Shown: positions 7,401 through 15,541 of the stretch, in pieces
How positions within the stretch are numbered: position 1 is the stretch's first letter
How the letters are laid out: every line of letters begins with the position of its first letter
Assembly: GCA_035906235.1 (NCBI GenBank)
Contig: JAMIFN010000002.1
Location: forward strand, 1 to 28,274
DNA: 28,274 bases
Direction of reading: 5' to 3'
Source of the DNA: JAMIFN01 sp035906235
GTDB lineage: Bacteria; Pseudomonadota; Gammaproteobacteria; Burkholderiales; Burkholderiaceae_C
Program-made: the position numbers and the translations under genes
The notes under the pieces: generated by a model
Told to the model about the DNA's origin: nothing
The model's input: only the letters and a program-made list of their open reading frames with translations
The model's database searches: none

Positions 7401-8273
7401 TTACACACTCAATTCGCGGTGGCGTTTGATGCTGGGCCAATCCGCGCTGAGCGCGGTGTGCAGTTGTTCGACCAAATACACCGATCGGTGTTGCCCGCCG
7501 GTGCAGCCTATGGCTACATTGACATAGCTGCGGTGTTCGGCCGCCATAGCGGGCAGCCAGGGTTGCAAAAAAGCCAAGATGTGTGCCTGCATTTGCTGCA
7601 CGCTCTCGTGCTCGGCCAAATACTGCGCCACGGCGGCGTCGCGCCCTGTTAGCGGGCGCAGCGCCGTTTCGTAAAAAGGGTTGGGCAGCATGCGCACATC
7701 AAACACAAAATTGGCGTCCAGCGGCAGGCCGTGTTTAAAGCCAAAAGACTGCAGCACCACGGTCAGGCTATCGCTGCCTCGGCTTAAAAACTGCTTGATG
7801 TGGTCTAGCAGCTGCGCGGAACGCAAATGGCTGGTGTCGAGCACATGGACTTTTTCGGCCTCGCGGATGCTTTGCAGCAATTGGCGTTCGGCTGCGATAG
7901 CCTGCAACACGCTCATATCGCCCGCATCCAAATGGCTGCCCGAGAGCGGGTGGCGGCGGCGCGTTTCGGAAAAACGGCGCACCAGCACTTCGTCGCTGGC
8001 GTCTAAAAACAGCTGCTGCACCTGCACACCTTTGGCCTGCAATTGCTCCAGCACCCCGGCCAAAGCAGGCAGAGAACGCACACTGCGCGCGTCTATGGCG
8101 ACAGCCATGCGCTCGGTGCCGCGTTGGCGCTGCAGGGCGATCAGTTCTTGCAGTAGCTCGGGCGGCAGGTTATCGACACAAAAATAGCCCGCGTCTTCTA
8201 GGCCGCGCAGGGCGATGGATTTGCCCGCGCCCGCCATGCCGGTGACCAAAACCAAATTCATGTGGCTATTCAT
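7401..8273 (-). CDS. rapZ: RNase adapter protein RapZ
   Basis: A 290-residue P-loop protein. In enterobacteria RapZ binds the small RNA GlmZ and presents it to RNase E, thereby tuning glucosamine-6-phosphate synthase; the target in betaproteobacteria is not known to me. The Walker A motif is GMAGAGKS (12-19), followed by the family stretch LEDAGYFCVDNLPPELL. LFLDASDEVLVRRFSETRRRHPL and the C-terminal SFGFKHGLP, FDVRMLPNPF and GCTGGQHRSVYLVEQL are strong family signatures. The ATG at 8273 overlaps the recN TGA as ATGA. ATG 8261 (MNLVLVTG) matches the usual family start, so the first four residues are uncertain. It is the last gene of the uvrA-ligA-recN-rapZ group. Confidence 0.95.
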   Translation of the reverse strand: MNSHMNLVLVTGMAGAGKSIALRGLEDAGYFCVDNLPPELLQELIALQRQRGTERMAVAIDARSVRSLPALAGVLEQLQAKGVQVQQLFLDASDEVLVRRFSETRRRHPLSGSHLDAGDMSVLQAIAAERQLLQSIREAEKVHVLDTSHLRSAQLLDHIKQFLSRGSDSLTVVLQSFGFKHGLPLDANFVFDVRMLPNPFYETALRPLTGRDAAVAQYLAEHESVQQMQAHILAFLQPWLPAMAAEHRSYVNVAIGCTGGQHRSVYLVEQLHTALSADWPSIKRHRELSV

Positions 8274-9931
8274 AGGGCTTGCTCCAACAGTTCTTGCGCG
8301 TGCGCCAAGCTGGTGGCGCTGGTGCTGCCAGCCAGCATGCGGGCGATTTCGATGGTGCGCGCGCTGGTGTCTAACAGCTGCACACTGCTGCTGGTTTTGC
8401 CGCCAGTCTGCGTTTTATTGACCAGCAATTGTTGGTGCGCGCTGGCCGCAACTTGCGCCAAATGCGTGACGGCCAGCACCTGTTTATTGGCGCCCAATTG
8501 CCGCATCAGCTGCCCCACGGTTTGCGCCACCGCGCCGCCTATGCCGCTATCGACCTCGTCAAAAATCAGCGTGGGCGCGCCGTCTTGCGCCGAGGAAATC
8601 ACCGCAAAGGCCAGCGCAATGCGCGAGAGCTCGCCGCCCGAGGCCACTTTGCCTATGGGCTTGGGTGCAACGCCGGCATGGCCAGCAATCAAAAATTCCA
8701 CGCTTTCTAGGCCGCCCGCATGCGGCGCGCAGGCCGCCAGTTCGATCTGCAAGCTGCCGCCCGTCATGCCCAGCTGCCCCATGGTTTGCGTAATGGCTTT
8801 TTGCAGTTTGGGCGCGGCCAGTTGGCGCGCGCGGCTGACGCTGGCGGCGTGCCTGGCATAGGTTTTTTCGGCGGCGGCCACAGCTGCGGCCAGCGCGTCT
8901 AAATCGGCAGCGGCGTTCAGATTAGCCAATTTTTCGCGCCAGCTTTGCAGCAGGGCGGGCAAATCTTCAGGCCGGGTTTTATAGCGCCGCGCTAGGCTGA
9001 GCCAGAGCGAGAGGCGTTCATCCAACGCGGCGAGGCGCTGGGCATCGGGGGCAAAGCTGCGGCTGGCAGCGCGCAACTCGTGCGCCGCGTCTTCGGTTTG
9101 CGCCAGCAGGCTATGGAGCTGTTCAGACAAAGCGGCCAAGCTGAGCTGCAAATGCTGCACGGGGGCCAGCGCCTGCACGGCGGCTTGCAGCGCCGTGGCC
9201 GCGCCGGCCGCCGTATCGCCGTCATCGCCATCCAAAGCTTGCAGTGCCGCCGTGCTGGCTTCTTGCAAATCTTGCATATGCGCTTGCGCTTGGTGTTCTT
9301 GGTTCAGGCCTTCCCATTCGTCGGCGGCGAGCTGCAGTTTGTCGCCTTCGGCAATTTGCCAGGCTAGGCGCTCGCGCTCATCGGCCAGATTGCTTTGCGC
9401 GGCTTGCGCGGCTTGTAGGGCGCTCTGTGCCTGGCGCCAGCTGTGCCAAGCTGCACGCACGGCGCTGCTGTCTATCTTGCCAAAGGCATCCAGCAAATGT
9501 GCCGCCTGCCCGGGCTTGCCCAAAGATGCCCAAGCGTGTTGGCCGTGGATATCGACCAAATGCTCGCCCAGCTCGCGCAGCTGCGTCAGGGTGGCGGCGC
9601 TGCCATGGATCCAGGCGCGGCTTTTGCCCGCCGCGTCTATGGTGCGGCGCAGCAGCAGGGGCTCGCCCACATCCAGCGCAAAACCCGCGTCTTGCAACCA
9701 GGCCAAGGCTTCGGCACTGGGGGCAAACTCCACGGCAATATCGGCTTGCTGCGCACCTTCATACACCACACTGGCATCGGCGCGTTGCCCTAGCGCCAGT
9801 TGCACCGCGTCTATCAAAATCGATTTACCCGCCCCCGTTTCGCCCGTTAGGGCAGAAAACTGGCGCGGCAGCTCCAGTTCGAGCTGGGGCACGATGACAA
9901 AGTTTTTCAGGCTGATGCGCAAGATGCTCAT
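8270..9931 (-). CDS. recN: DNA repair protein RecN
   Basis: An SMC-like ATPase that acts at double-strand breaks and holds DNA together for recombination. The 553-residue length is normal. The Walker A motif GETGAGKS lies at 30-37. Two long Ala/Gln/Leu-rich coiled-coil stretches fill the middle. The ABC signature VASGGELSRIALA and Walker B TLIFDEVDSGIGG lie in the C-terminal third, and a closing VTHLAQVAA switch region is also present. It begins 55 bp after ligA, and a perfect-spacing LexA box (9979-9994) lies about 48 bases before its ATG. recN can therefore be induced alone under DNA damage as well as co-transcribed from uvrA-ligA. Its stop overlaps the rapZ start. Confidence 0.96.
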   Translation of the reverse strand: MSILRISLKNFVIVPQLELELPRQFSALTGETGAGKSILIDAVQLALGQRADASVVYEGAQQADIAVEFAPSAEALAWLQDAGFALDVGEPLLLRRTIDAAGKSRAWIHGSAATLTQLRELGEHLVDIHGQHAWASLGKPGQAAHLLDAFGKIDSSAVRAAWHSWRQAQSALQAAQAAQSNLADERERLAWQIAEGDKLQLAADEWEGLNQEHQAQAHMQDLQEASTAALQALDGDDGDTAAGAATALQAAVQALAPVQHLQLSLAALSEQLHSLLAQTEDAAHELRAASRSFAPDAQRLAALDERLSLWLSLARRYKTRPEDLPALLQSWREKLANLNAAADLDALAAAVAAAEKTYARHAASVSRARQLAAPKLQKAITQTMGQLGMTGGSLQIELAACAPHAGGLESVEFLIAGHAGVAPKPIGKVASGGELSRIALAFAVISSAQDGAPTLIFDEVDSGIGGAVAQTVGQLMRQLGANKQVLAVTHLAQVAASAHQQLLVNKTQTGGKTSSSVQLLDTSARTIEIARMLAGSTSATSLAHAQELLEQAL

Positions 9932-9978
9932 AAGGCCATTATTCGTAAAGTGGATGAAAGTGGGATGACCACAAGAGC

Positions 9979-9994
9979 CTGTTATTTTATACAG
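9979..9994 (-). promoter_or_regulatory. LexA (SOS) box for recN
   Basis: On the minus strand the sequence reads CTGTATAAAATAACAG, that is CTGT-N8-ACAG with an AT-rich centre, matching the proteobacterial LexA operator. It overlaps the ligA stop codon (9987-9989) and lies 48 bases upstream of the recN ATG. A TATAAA inside the box could be the -10 element; no good -35 is visible. recN is a classic LexA-regulated gene, which supports the call. Confidence 0.85.
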
Positions 9995-12167
9995 CCACGG
10001 GGACCCTTGCCGAGGTCAGCATGGCCAAACACTGCGCTTCGTCCACCACGGTCACGCCCAGCTCCTGCGCCTTGGCTAATTTGCTGCCGGCATCGCTGCC
10101 AGCCAGCACAAAATCGGTTTTTTTGCTGACCGAGCCTGCCACCTTGCCACCCGCTGCCTCAATCATGGCCTTGGCCGCGTCGCGGCTCAAAGTCGGCAGC
10201 GTACCCGTAATCACCCAAGTTTTACCTACTTGGGTTTGTGGCGCTTGGCTGGCTACTTCGATGGCAGGCCAGGTGATGCCCGCTGCCAGCAAATCTTGCA
10301 GCACGGCGCGGTGCTTAGCATCGGCAAAAAAATGCTGCACGCTGGCGGCCACCACGGGGCCAACATCGGGCACTTGCAAAAGTGCGGTTTCGTCGGCGGC
10401 TTGCAGCGTGTCTAAATTGCCAAAGTGTTTGGCCAAATCTTTGGCCGTGGTTTCGCCCACATGACGAATGCCCAAGCTGTAAATGAATCGTGCCAGCGTG
10501 GTGGTTTTGGATTTTTCCAGCGCGTCCAGCAGGTTTTGCGCCGATTTCTCGGCCATGCGTTCCAAGCCCGCCAGCGTGGAAAAATCTAGGCGGTAAATAT
10601 CAGGCAGGGCTTGCACCAGCCCTAAGTTCACCAATTGCTCCACCAGCTTGTCGCCCAAGCCTTCCACATCCATGGCACGGCGGCTGGCAAAGTGGCTGAT
10701 GGCGCCTTGCAATTGCGCCGCGCAGCTCAGACCACCAGTGCAGCGGGTGTCGGCTTCATCCGCTTCGCGTTCGGCTGCGCTGCCGCATACGGGGCAATGC
10801 GTGGGGATGGTGAAAATTTGCGTTTCTGCGGGGCGTTTTTCCAGCAGCACACTCACCACTTCGGGGATGACATCGCCCGCCCTGCGCACGATGACGGTAT
10901 CGCCCACGCGCACATCTTTGCGGCGGGCTTCGTCTTCGTTGTGCAAGGTGGCATTGGTCACGGTGACGCCGCCCACAAACACGGGCGCGAGCTTGGCCAC
11001 GGGCGTGAGCTTGCCTGTGCGCCCCACCTGCACATCAATGGCCTGCACGGTGGTCAGCATTTCTTGCGCGGGGTATTTGTGCGCCACGGCCCAGCGCGGC
11101 TCGCGGCTGACAAAGCCTAGGCGTTGTTGCAAGGCTAGGCTATTGAGCTTATAGACCACGCCATCAATATCAAAAGGCAGGCCGTCGCGCTGCTGCGCCA
11201 CCTGCGCATGAAAAACCACCAAGCCGTTTGCCCCCTGCACCACTTGGGCAATATTGGATACGGGCAAGCCCCAGGCTTTGATGGCTTGCAACAGGCCGTA
11301 TTGCGTGGCGAAAGTCTCCACTTCGCTGCGGCCATCTGCAGCCACAAACTCACCCAGGCCATAGGCGTAAAAGCTCAAGGGGCGCTGGGCGGCAATGCGG
11401 CTGTCGAGCTGGCGCACCGCGCCTGCTGCGGCATTGCGCGGATTGACGAAGGTTTTTTCGTTTTTCTCGCCTGCGGCGATGCGCTGCCGCTGGCGCTCGT
11501 TCAGGGCTTCAAAGTCGGCGCGCGCCATATAGACCTCGCCGCGCACTTCCAAGATTTTGGGGATGGGGAGGGGGGCAGCGGAGTTTAAGCCCCCACCCTG
11601 ACCCTCCCCCAAAGGGGGAGGGGAAAATAATTTCAGCGGAATTTGCCTGATGGTTTGGATATTGGCGCTGACATCCTCGCCCGTTTCACCATCGCCACGC
11701 GTGGCCGCTTGCACCAGCACACCATCTTCATAGCGCAAGCTCATGGCCAGGCCATCAAACTTGGGTTCGGCCATGTATTCAATCTGGGGCGCGGCCAAAT
11801 CCAGTTCCAGTTCGCGCCGCATACGGGCATCAAAATGGCGCGCGCCGCTGGCTTCGGTATCCGTTTCGGTTTTGATGCTGAGCATGGGCACGGCATGGCG
11901 CACGGGCGTAAAGCCGCTAAGCACCGCGCCCAGCACGCGTTGCGTGGGCGAGTCGGGGCGCACCCAATCGGGGTGCTGCTCTTCTATGGCTTCCAATTCA
12001 CGGTAGAGCTTGTCGTACTCAGCATCGGGCAGCTGCGGCGCATCTTGCACATAGTAAAGGTGGGCGTGGTGCGCCAAGGTTTGCAGCAGCTGGGCATAGC
12101 GCGCCTGCGTCGCGTCTTCCGCAGGTGTCGGCTCAGGCATAGCGCTAAACAAATCCAGATTGCTCAT
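9987..12167 (-). CDS. ligA: NAD-dependent DNA ligase LigA
   Basis: Seals nicks in duplex DNA using NAD+. The 726-residue protein has all LigA modules: the Ia domain with YYVQDAPQLPDAEYDKLY, the adenylation site AEPKFDGLAMSLRYEDG with K136 as the AMP-accepting lysine, the OB fold, a four-Cys zinc finger (CPVCGSA...RCTGGLSCAAQ), helix-hairpin-helix repeats, and a C-terminal BRCT domain beginning near VGKTWVITGTLP. Residues 181-204, between QIPLKL and ILEVRGEVYM, are a Pro/Gly-rich insertion encoded by a GC-rich hairpin repeat; the usual proteins have only a few residues there. Its ATG overlaps the uvrA TGA (ATGA, 12164-12167), implying coupled translation. Confidence 0.97.
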   Translation of the reverse strand: MSNLDLFSAMPEPTPAEDATQARYAQLLQTLAHHAHLYYVQDAPQLPDAEYDKLYRELEAIEEQHPDWVRPDSPTQRVLGAVLSGFTPVRHAVPMLSIKTETDTEASGARHFDARMRRELELDLAAPQIEYMAEPKFDGLAMSLRYEDGVLVQAATRGDGETGEDVSANIQTIRQIPLKLFSPPPLGEGQGGGLNSAAPLPIPKILEVRGEVYMARADFEALNERQRQRIAAGEKNEKTFVNPRNAAAGAVRQLDSRIAAQRPLSFYAYGLGEFVAADGRSEVETFATQYGLLQAIKAWGLPVSNIAQVVQGANGLVVFHAQVAQQRDGLPFDIDGVVYKLNSLALQQRLGFVSREPRWAVAHKYPAQEMLTTVQAIDVQVGRTGKLTPVAKLAPVFVGGVTVTNATLHNEDEARRKDVRVGDTVIVRRAGDVIPEVVSVLLEKRPAETQIFTIPTHCPVCGSAAEREADEADTRCTGGLSCAAQLQGAISHFASRRAMDVEGLGDKLVEQLVNLGLVQALPDIYRLDFSTLAGLERMAEKSAQNLLDALEKSKTTTLARFIYSLGIRHVGETTAKDLAKHFGNLDTLQAADETALLQVPDVGPVVAASVQHFFADAKHRAVLQDLLAAGITWPAIEVASQAPQTQVGKTWVITGTLPTLSRDAAKAMIEAAGGKVAGSVSKKTDFVLAGSDAGSKLAKAQELGVTVVDEAQCLAMLTSARVPVAV
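11556..11627. repeat. GC-rich hairpin repeat (family B) translated within ligA
   Basis: A 72-bp in-frame segment that includes a perfect 9-bp hairpin with a 3-base loop (ccctccccc aaa gggggaggg, 11602-11622). It encodes LigA residues 181-204 (FSPPPLGEGQ, then a Gly/Ala/Pro stretch). SPxPxGEGxG peptides are what such C/G-rich repeats give when translated, so it is an inserted repeat rather than a ligase motif. Confidence 0.8.
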
Positions 12168-15100
12168 GCCGCTACTCCTGCCCCCAGGCCTGCATGGGGC
12201 AAATAGCGGCGCAAATACTGCCCCGTAAAGCTGGCGGCTACTTGCGCCACTTCTTCGGGCCGGCCTGCGGCTACCACCATGCCGCCGCCGCCGCCGCCTT
12301 CGGGTCCCATATCAATGATCCAGTCGGCGGTTTTGATGACATCCAGGTTGTGCTCAATCACGATGATGGTGTTGCCCGCTTCGCGCAATTGCGTCAGCAC
12401 GCTCAGCAGCAGTTCAATATCAGCAAAGTGCAGGCCGGTGGTGGGTTCATCTAATACATACAGGGTGCGGCCGGTGTCGCGTTTGCTCAGTTCTAAGGCC
12501 AGTTTGACGCGCTGTGCCTCGCCGCCAGACAAGGTGGTGGCCGATTGCCCCAGGGTGATATAGCCCAAGCCTACTTCCATCAGGGTGTGCAGTTTGCGCG
12601 CCAGCTGCGGCACGGCTTTGAAAAAGGCAAAAGCTTCTTCCACCGTCATGTGCAAAATATCCGCAATGTTTTTGCCTTTGTAGAGCACTTCCAGCGTTTC
12701 GCGGTTGTAGCGCGCGCCGTGGCAAATATCGCAGGGCACATAGACATCGGGCAGAAAGTGCATTTCCACCTTGACCAAGCCATCGCCCTGACAGGCCTCG
12801 CAGCGCCCGCCGCCCGAGGCCTGCGCCACATTAAAGCTAAAGCGCCCCGGGCCGTAGCCGCGTTCACGCGCGGTAGGCACATCGGCCATCAGCTCGCGAA
12901 TGGGCGTAAACAGCCCTGTGTAGGTGGCGGGGTTGCTGCGCGGCGTGCGGCCTATGGGCGATTGATCGACGCTGATGACTTTGTCGAAATGCTCCAGCCC
13001 GTCTATTTCTTCATAAGGCGCGGCTTCGCTCTGCGCACGGTTGAGCGTGCGCGCAGCGGCGGCCAGCAAGGTGTCGTTGACCAAGGTGGATTTGCCTGAG
13101 CCAGAAACGCCAGTCACGCAAGTCATCAGCCCCACGGGAAAACTGGCGGTGACGCGCTTGAGGTTATTGCCCGTTGCACCGCTGATTTTCAGCATCTTAT
13201 AGCTGTTTTTCGGCGCAGAGTCTGCCTGAGCAGCTTCTTTTTTAATAGCGGATTTGGTCTTACCCTTGTCTTTGGCCGCTTGCGTAAACACATTGTCGGC
13301 CACGGGGGCGGGCTCTAGCAGCTCTTGCAAACTGGGCTTGATGGGCGCGGGCAACAGGGCGCGGCGCTCTTGTGGCAGGGCAATGCTGCGTGTGCCATTT
13401 AAATATTGCCCCGTGATGCTGGCGGGGTTGGCTGCCACTTCCTCAGGGCTGCCTTGCGCCAAAATTTGCCCGCCGTGTATGCCCGCGCCTGGGCCCAAAT
13501 CCAACACAAAATCGGCGGCGCGGATCATGTCCTCATCGTGCTCGACCACCAGCACGCTATTGCCCAAATCACGCAGGTGCTGCAAGGTGGCAATCAGGCG
13601 GTCGTTATCGCGCTGGTGCAGGCCTATTGATGGCTCATCGAGCACATACATCACCCCCGTTAAGCCGCTGCCAATTTGGCTGGCTAGGCGGATGCGCTGG
13701 GCTTCGCCGCCGCTCAGGGTTTCGGCGCTGCGTGCCAGGCTTAAATAATTTAAGCCCACATCGTTTAAAAAACGCAGGCGGCTGGCGATTTCGTGCACGA
13801 TTTTGCTCGCGATCTCGCCTTTAGCACCCGTCAGCTGCAAGCTGCTGAAATAGTGGTGGCATTGCCCCAGGGTCATCTGGCTGATGGCATCTATACCCTG
13901 TGTTTGTGCGCCTTCGCCCACGCGCACATGGCGCGCTTCGGAGCGCAAACGCGCACCGCCGCAGGCCTCGCAGCGCTGCTGGCTGCGCAAGCGCCCCAGC
14001 TCCTCGCGCACCAGGCTGCTGTCGGTTTCGCGCCAGCGCCGCTCCATATTGGGGATAACGCCTTCAAAGGGATGGCTTTTTTCTACGGTTTGCCCGGCGC
14101 GGCTACCGCTTTCCAGGGTGTAGGCAAAACGGATGTCCTCTTGCCCGCTGCCCTGCAGCACCACGGCCTGCTGCGCGGGGCTGAGTTTTTCAAACGCGGT
14201 TTCGGTCTCAAAGCCGTAATGGCTTGCCACCGCTTGCAACATGCTGTGGTAGTAATGGTTGCGCCTGTCCCAGCCCTTGATGGCACCGCTGGCTAGCGAC
14301 AGCTCGGGGAAAGTCACCACGCGCTTTTCATCAAAACTATCGGTCGTGCCCAGACCATCGCAGCTGGGGCAGGCTCCCACGGGCGAGTTAAAAGAAAACA
14401 GCCGTGGCTCCAGTTCGGGCAGGCTGTAGCTGCAGGTGGGGCAGGCAAATTTGGCGTTGAACAAATGCTCGGTGCCGCTGTCCATCTCTAGCGCAATCGC
14501 ACGCGCACCGCCTATGCGCAGCGCCGCTTCAAAGCTTTCGGCCAGGCGCTGGCCTTGCTGACGGCGCTCTTCATCGCCCCCTGCATTTTTGATTTTGACG
14601 CGGTCTATCACCACATCAATATCGTGCTTGTCGGTCTTCTTCAGTTTGGGCAGGTTTTCGTATTCCAGCACCTGGCCCGCAATGCGAAAGCGCACAAAGC
14701 CTTGTGCCTGCAGCGCCGCAAACTCGGTCGCGAACTCGCCTTTTTTCTCGCGTGCGATGGGCGCTAGTAGCATCAACTTGGTGCCATCGGGCAGGGCCAT
14801 CACGCTATCGACCATTTGGCTCACCGTTTGCGCCGCCAGTGCCTGGCCATGTGTGGGGCAATAGGGCGTGCCCGCGCGGGCAAACAGCAGGCGCAGGTAG
14901 TCGTGGATTTCTGTCACCGTGCCCACGGTCGAGCGCGGGTTGTGGCTGGTGGCTTTTTGCTCGATGGCGATGGCGGGCGACAGGCCTTCAATCACATCCA
15001 CATCGGGCTTGCCCATCAATTGTAAAAACTGCCGGGCATAGGCTGAGAGGCTTTCCACATAGCGGCGCTGGCCTTCGGCGTACAGCGTGTCAAAAGCCAA

Positions 15101-15301
15101 AGAGGATTTGCCCGAGCCCGATAGCCCCGTCATCACCACCAGCTGATTGCGCGGAATATCGACATCAATATTTTTCAGGTTGTGCGTGCGCGCGCCGCGC
15201 ACGCTGATAAAGCGCTGCTGCAAGGCGTGGGCCAGGTATTTGTCTTCGGCGGTTTGGTCGGGCGTTTTGGGCATGGCAGTGGCGTCAAGTGAACCCGCCA
15301 T
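12164..15301 (-). CDS. uvrA: Excinuclease ABC subunit UvrA
   Basis: The damage-recognition ATPase of nucleotide excision repair. ATG 15301 gives 1045 residues; a TTG three codons upstream is possible, and no strong Shine-Dalgarno helps to choose. Seen: Walker A GLSGSGKSS near 59-67, the zinc module FACPTC...GACPSC, CEACGGARL, signature LSGGEAQRIRLASQIGSGLTG, Walker B VLDEPSIGLHQRD, then the second half with GVSGSGKST, CEACQGDG...CDICHGARY, TLSGGEAQRVKLALELSK and VLDEPTTGLHF. It is roughly 100 residues longer than the E. coli protein. Much of the excess is an N-terminal extension and a Lys/Ala/Pro linker between the two halves (LPAPIKPSLQELLEP to SAPKNSYKML), part of which comes from a dispersed repeat. 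It heads the uvrA-ligA-recN-rapZ group; no canonical LexA box was seen upstream. Confidence 0.97.
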   Translation of the reverse strand: MAGSLDATAMPKTPDQTAEDKYLAHALQQRFISVRGARTHNLKNIDVDIPRNQLVVMTGLSGSGKSSLAFDTLYAEGQRRYVESLSAYARQFLQLMGKPDVDVIEGLSPAIAIEQKATSHNPRSTVGTVTEIHDYLRLLFARAGTPYCPTHGQALAAQTVSQMVDSVMALPDGTKLMLLAPIAREKKGEFATEFAALQAQGFVRFRIAGQVLEYENLPKLKKTDKHDIDVVIDRVKIKNAGGDEERRQQGQRLAESFEAALRIGGARAIALEMDSGTEHLFNAKFACPTCSYSLPELEPRLFSFNSPVGACPSCDGLGTTDSFDEKRVVTFPELSLASGAIKGWDRRNHYYHSMLQAVASHYGFETETAFEKLSPAQQAVVLQGSGQEDIRFAYTLESGSRAGQTVEKSHPFEGVIPNMERRWRETDSSLVREELGRLRSQQRCEACGGARLRSEARHVRVGEGAQTQGIDAISQMTLGQCHHYFSSLQLTGAKGEIASKIVHEIASRLRFLNDVGLNYLSLARSAETLSGGEAQRIRLASQIGSGLTGVMYVLDEPSIGLHQRDNDRLIATLQHLRDLGNSVLVVEHDEDMIRAADFVLDLGPGAGIHGGQILAQGSPEEVAANPASITGQYLNGTRSIALPQERRALLPAPIKPSLQELLEPAPVADNVFTQAAKDKGKTKSAIKKEAAQADSAPKNSYKMLKISGATGNNLKRVTASFPVGLMTCVTGVSGSGKSTLVNDTLLAAAARTLNRAQSEAAPYEEIDGLEHFDKVISVDQSPIGRTPRSNPATYTGLFTPIRELMADVPTARERGYGPGRFSFNVAQASGGGRCEACQGDGLVKVEMHFLPDVYVPCDICHGARYNRETLEVLYKGKNIADILHMTVEEAFAFFKAVPQLARKLHTLMEVGLGYITLGQSATTLSGGEAQRVKLALELSKRDTGRTLYVLDEPTTGLHFADIELLLSVLTQLREAGNTIIVIEHNLDVIKTADWIIDMGPEGGGGGGMVVAAGRPEEVAQVAASFTGQYLRRYLPHAGLGAGVAA
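13203..13252. repeat. Dispersed repeat family A, copy 4 (inside uvrA linker)
   Basis: Contains ctgcctgagcagctt, identical in core to the copies at 1353 and 4268, with flanking cggcgcagagt and an AT-rich tail. The outer ggtgtttta arm is missing. It encodes about AIKKEAAQADSAPKNSY on the uvrA strand, just before the conserved KMLKISGATGNNLK start of the second ATPase half. Confidence 0.8.
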
Positions 15302-15386
15302 CTTAGCCAAAATTAGGCAGTCAGACAGATTCCATGAGGCTTTTGCCAGTCTGTTTTTGCTTGGTTAAATCCACAAGAAAGACAAG

Positions 15387-15415
15387 GGCTTAGGACACAA
15401 AACCGACACAGTCAA
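15387..15415 (-). promoter_or_regulatory. Weak candidate promoter for uvrA
   Basis: On the minus strand TTGACT (15410-15415) is followed after 17 bases by TAAGCC, a good -35 with a poor -10. The whole 15302-15541 spacer between divergent uvrA and the P450 gene shows no better pair for either gene and no CTGT-N8-ACAG operator. Confidence 0.3.
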
Positions 15416-15541
15416 TTGTCTTTTATCAAAAAAAGAGCCACGAGCACTAGTAGAATCCCAAGCATGCGCTCGCATCCACTATGCACTACGGGCGCTGCTG
15501 TTTCGATAAAACTTCGACAAAACTATTTAGGAGTCAAAGGC

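Noticed and set aside
15416..15541. Extended N-terminus of the P450 protein
   Set aside because: AGGAG precedes ATG 15542; the upstream residues are Ser/Arg-rich without P450 character.
15302..15541. LexA operator upstream of uvrA
   Set aside because: Several CTG triplets were checked on both strands; none has ACAG at the required spacing.
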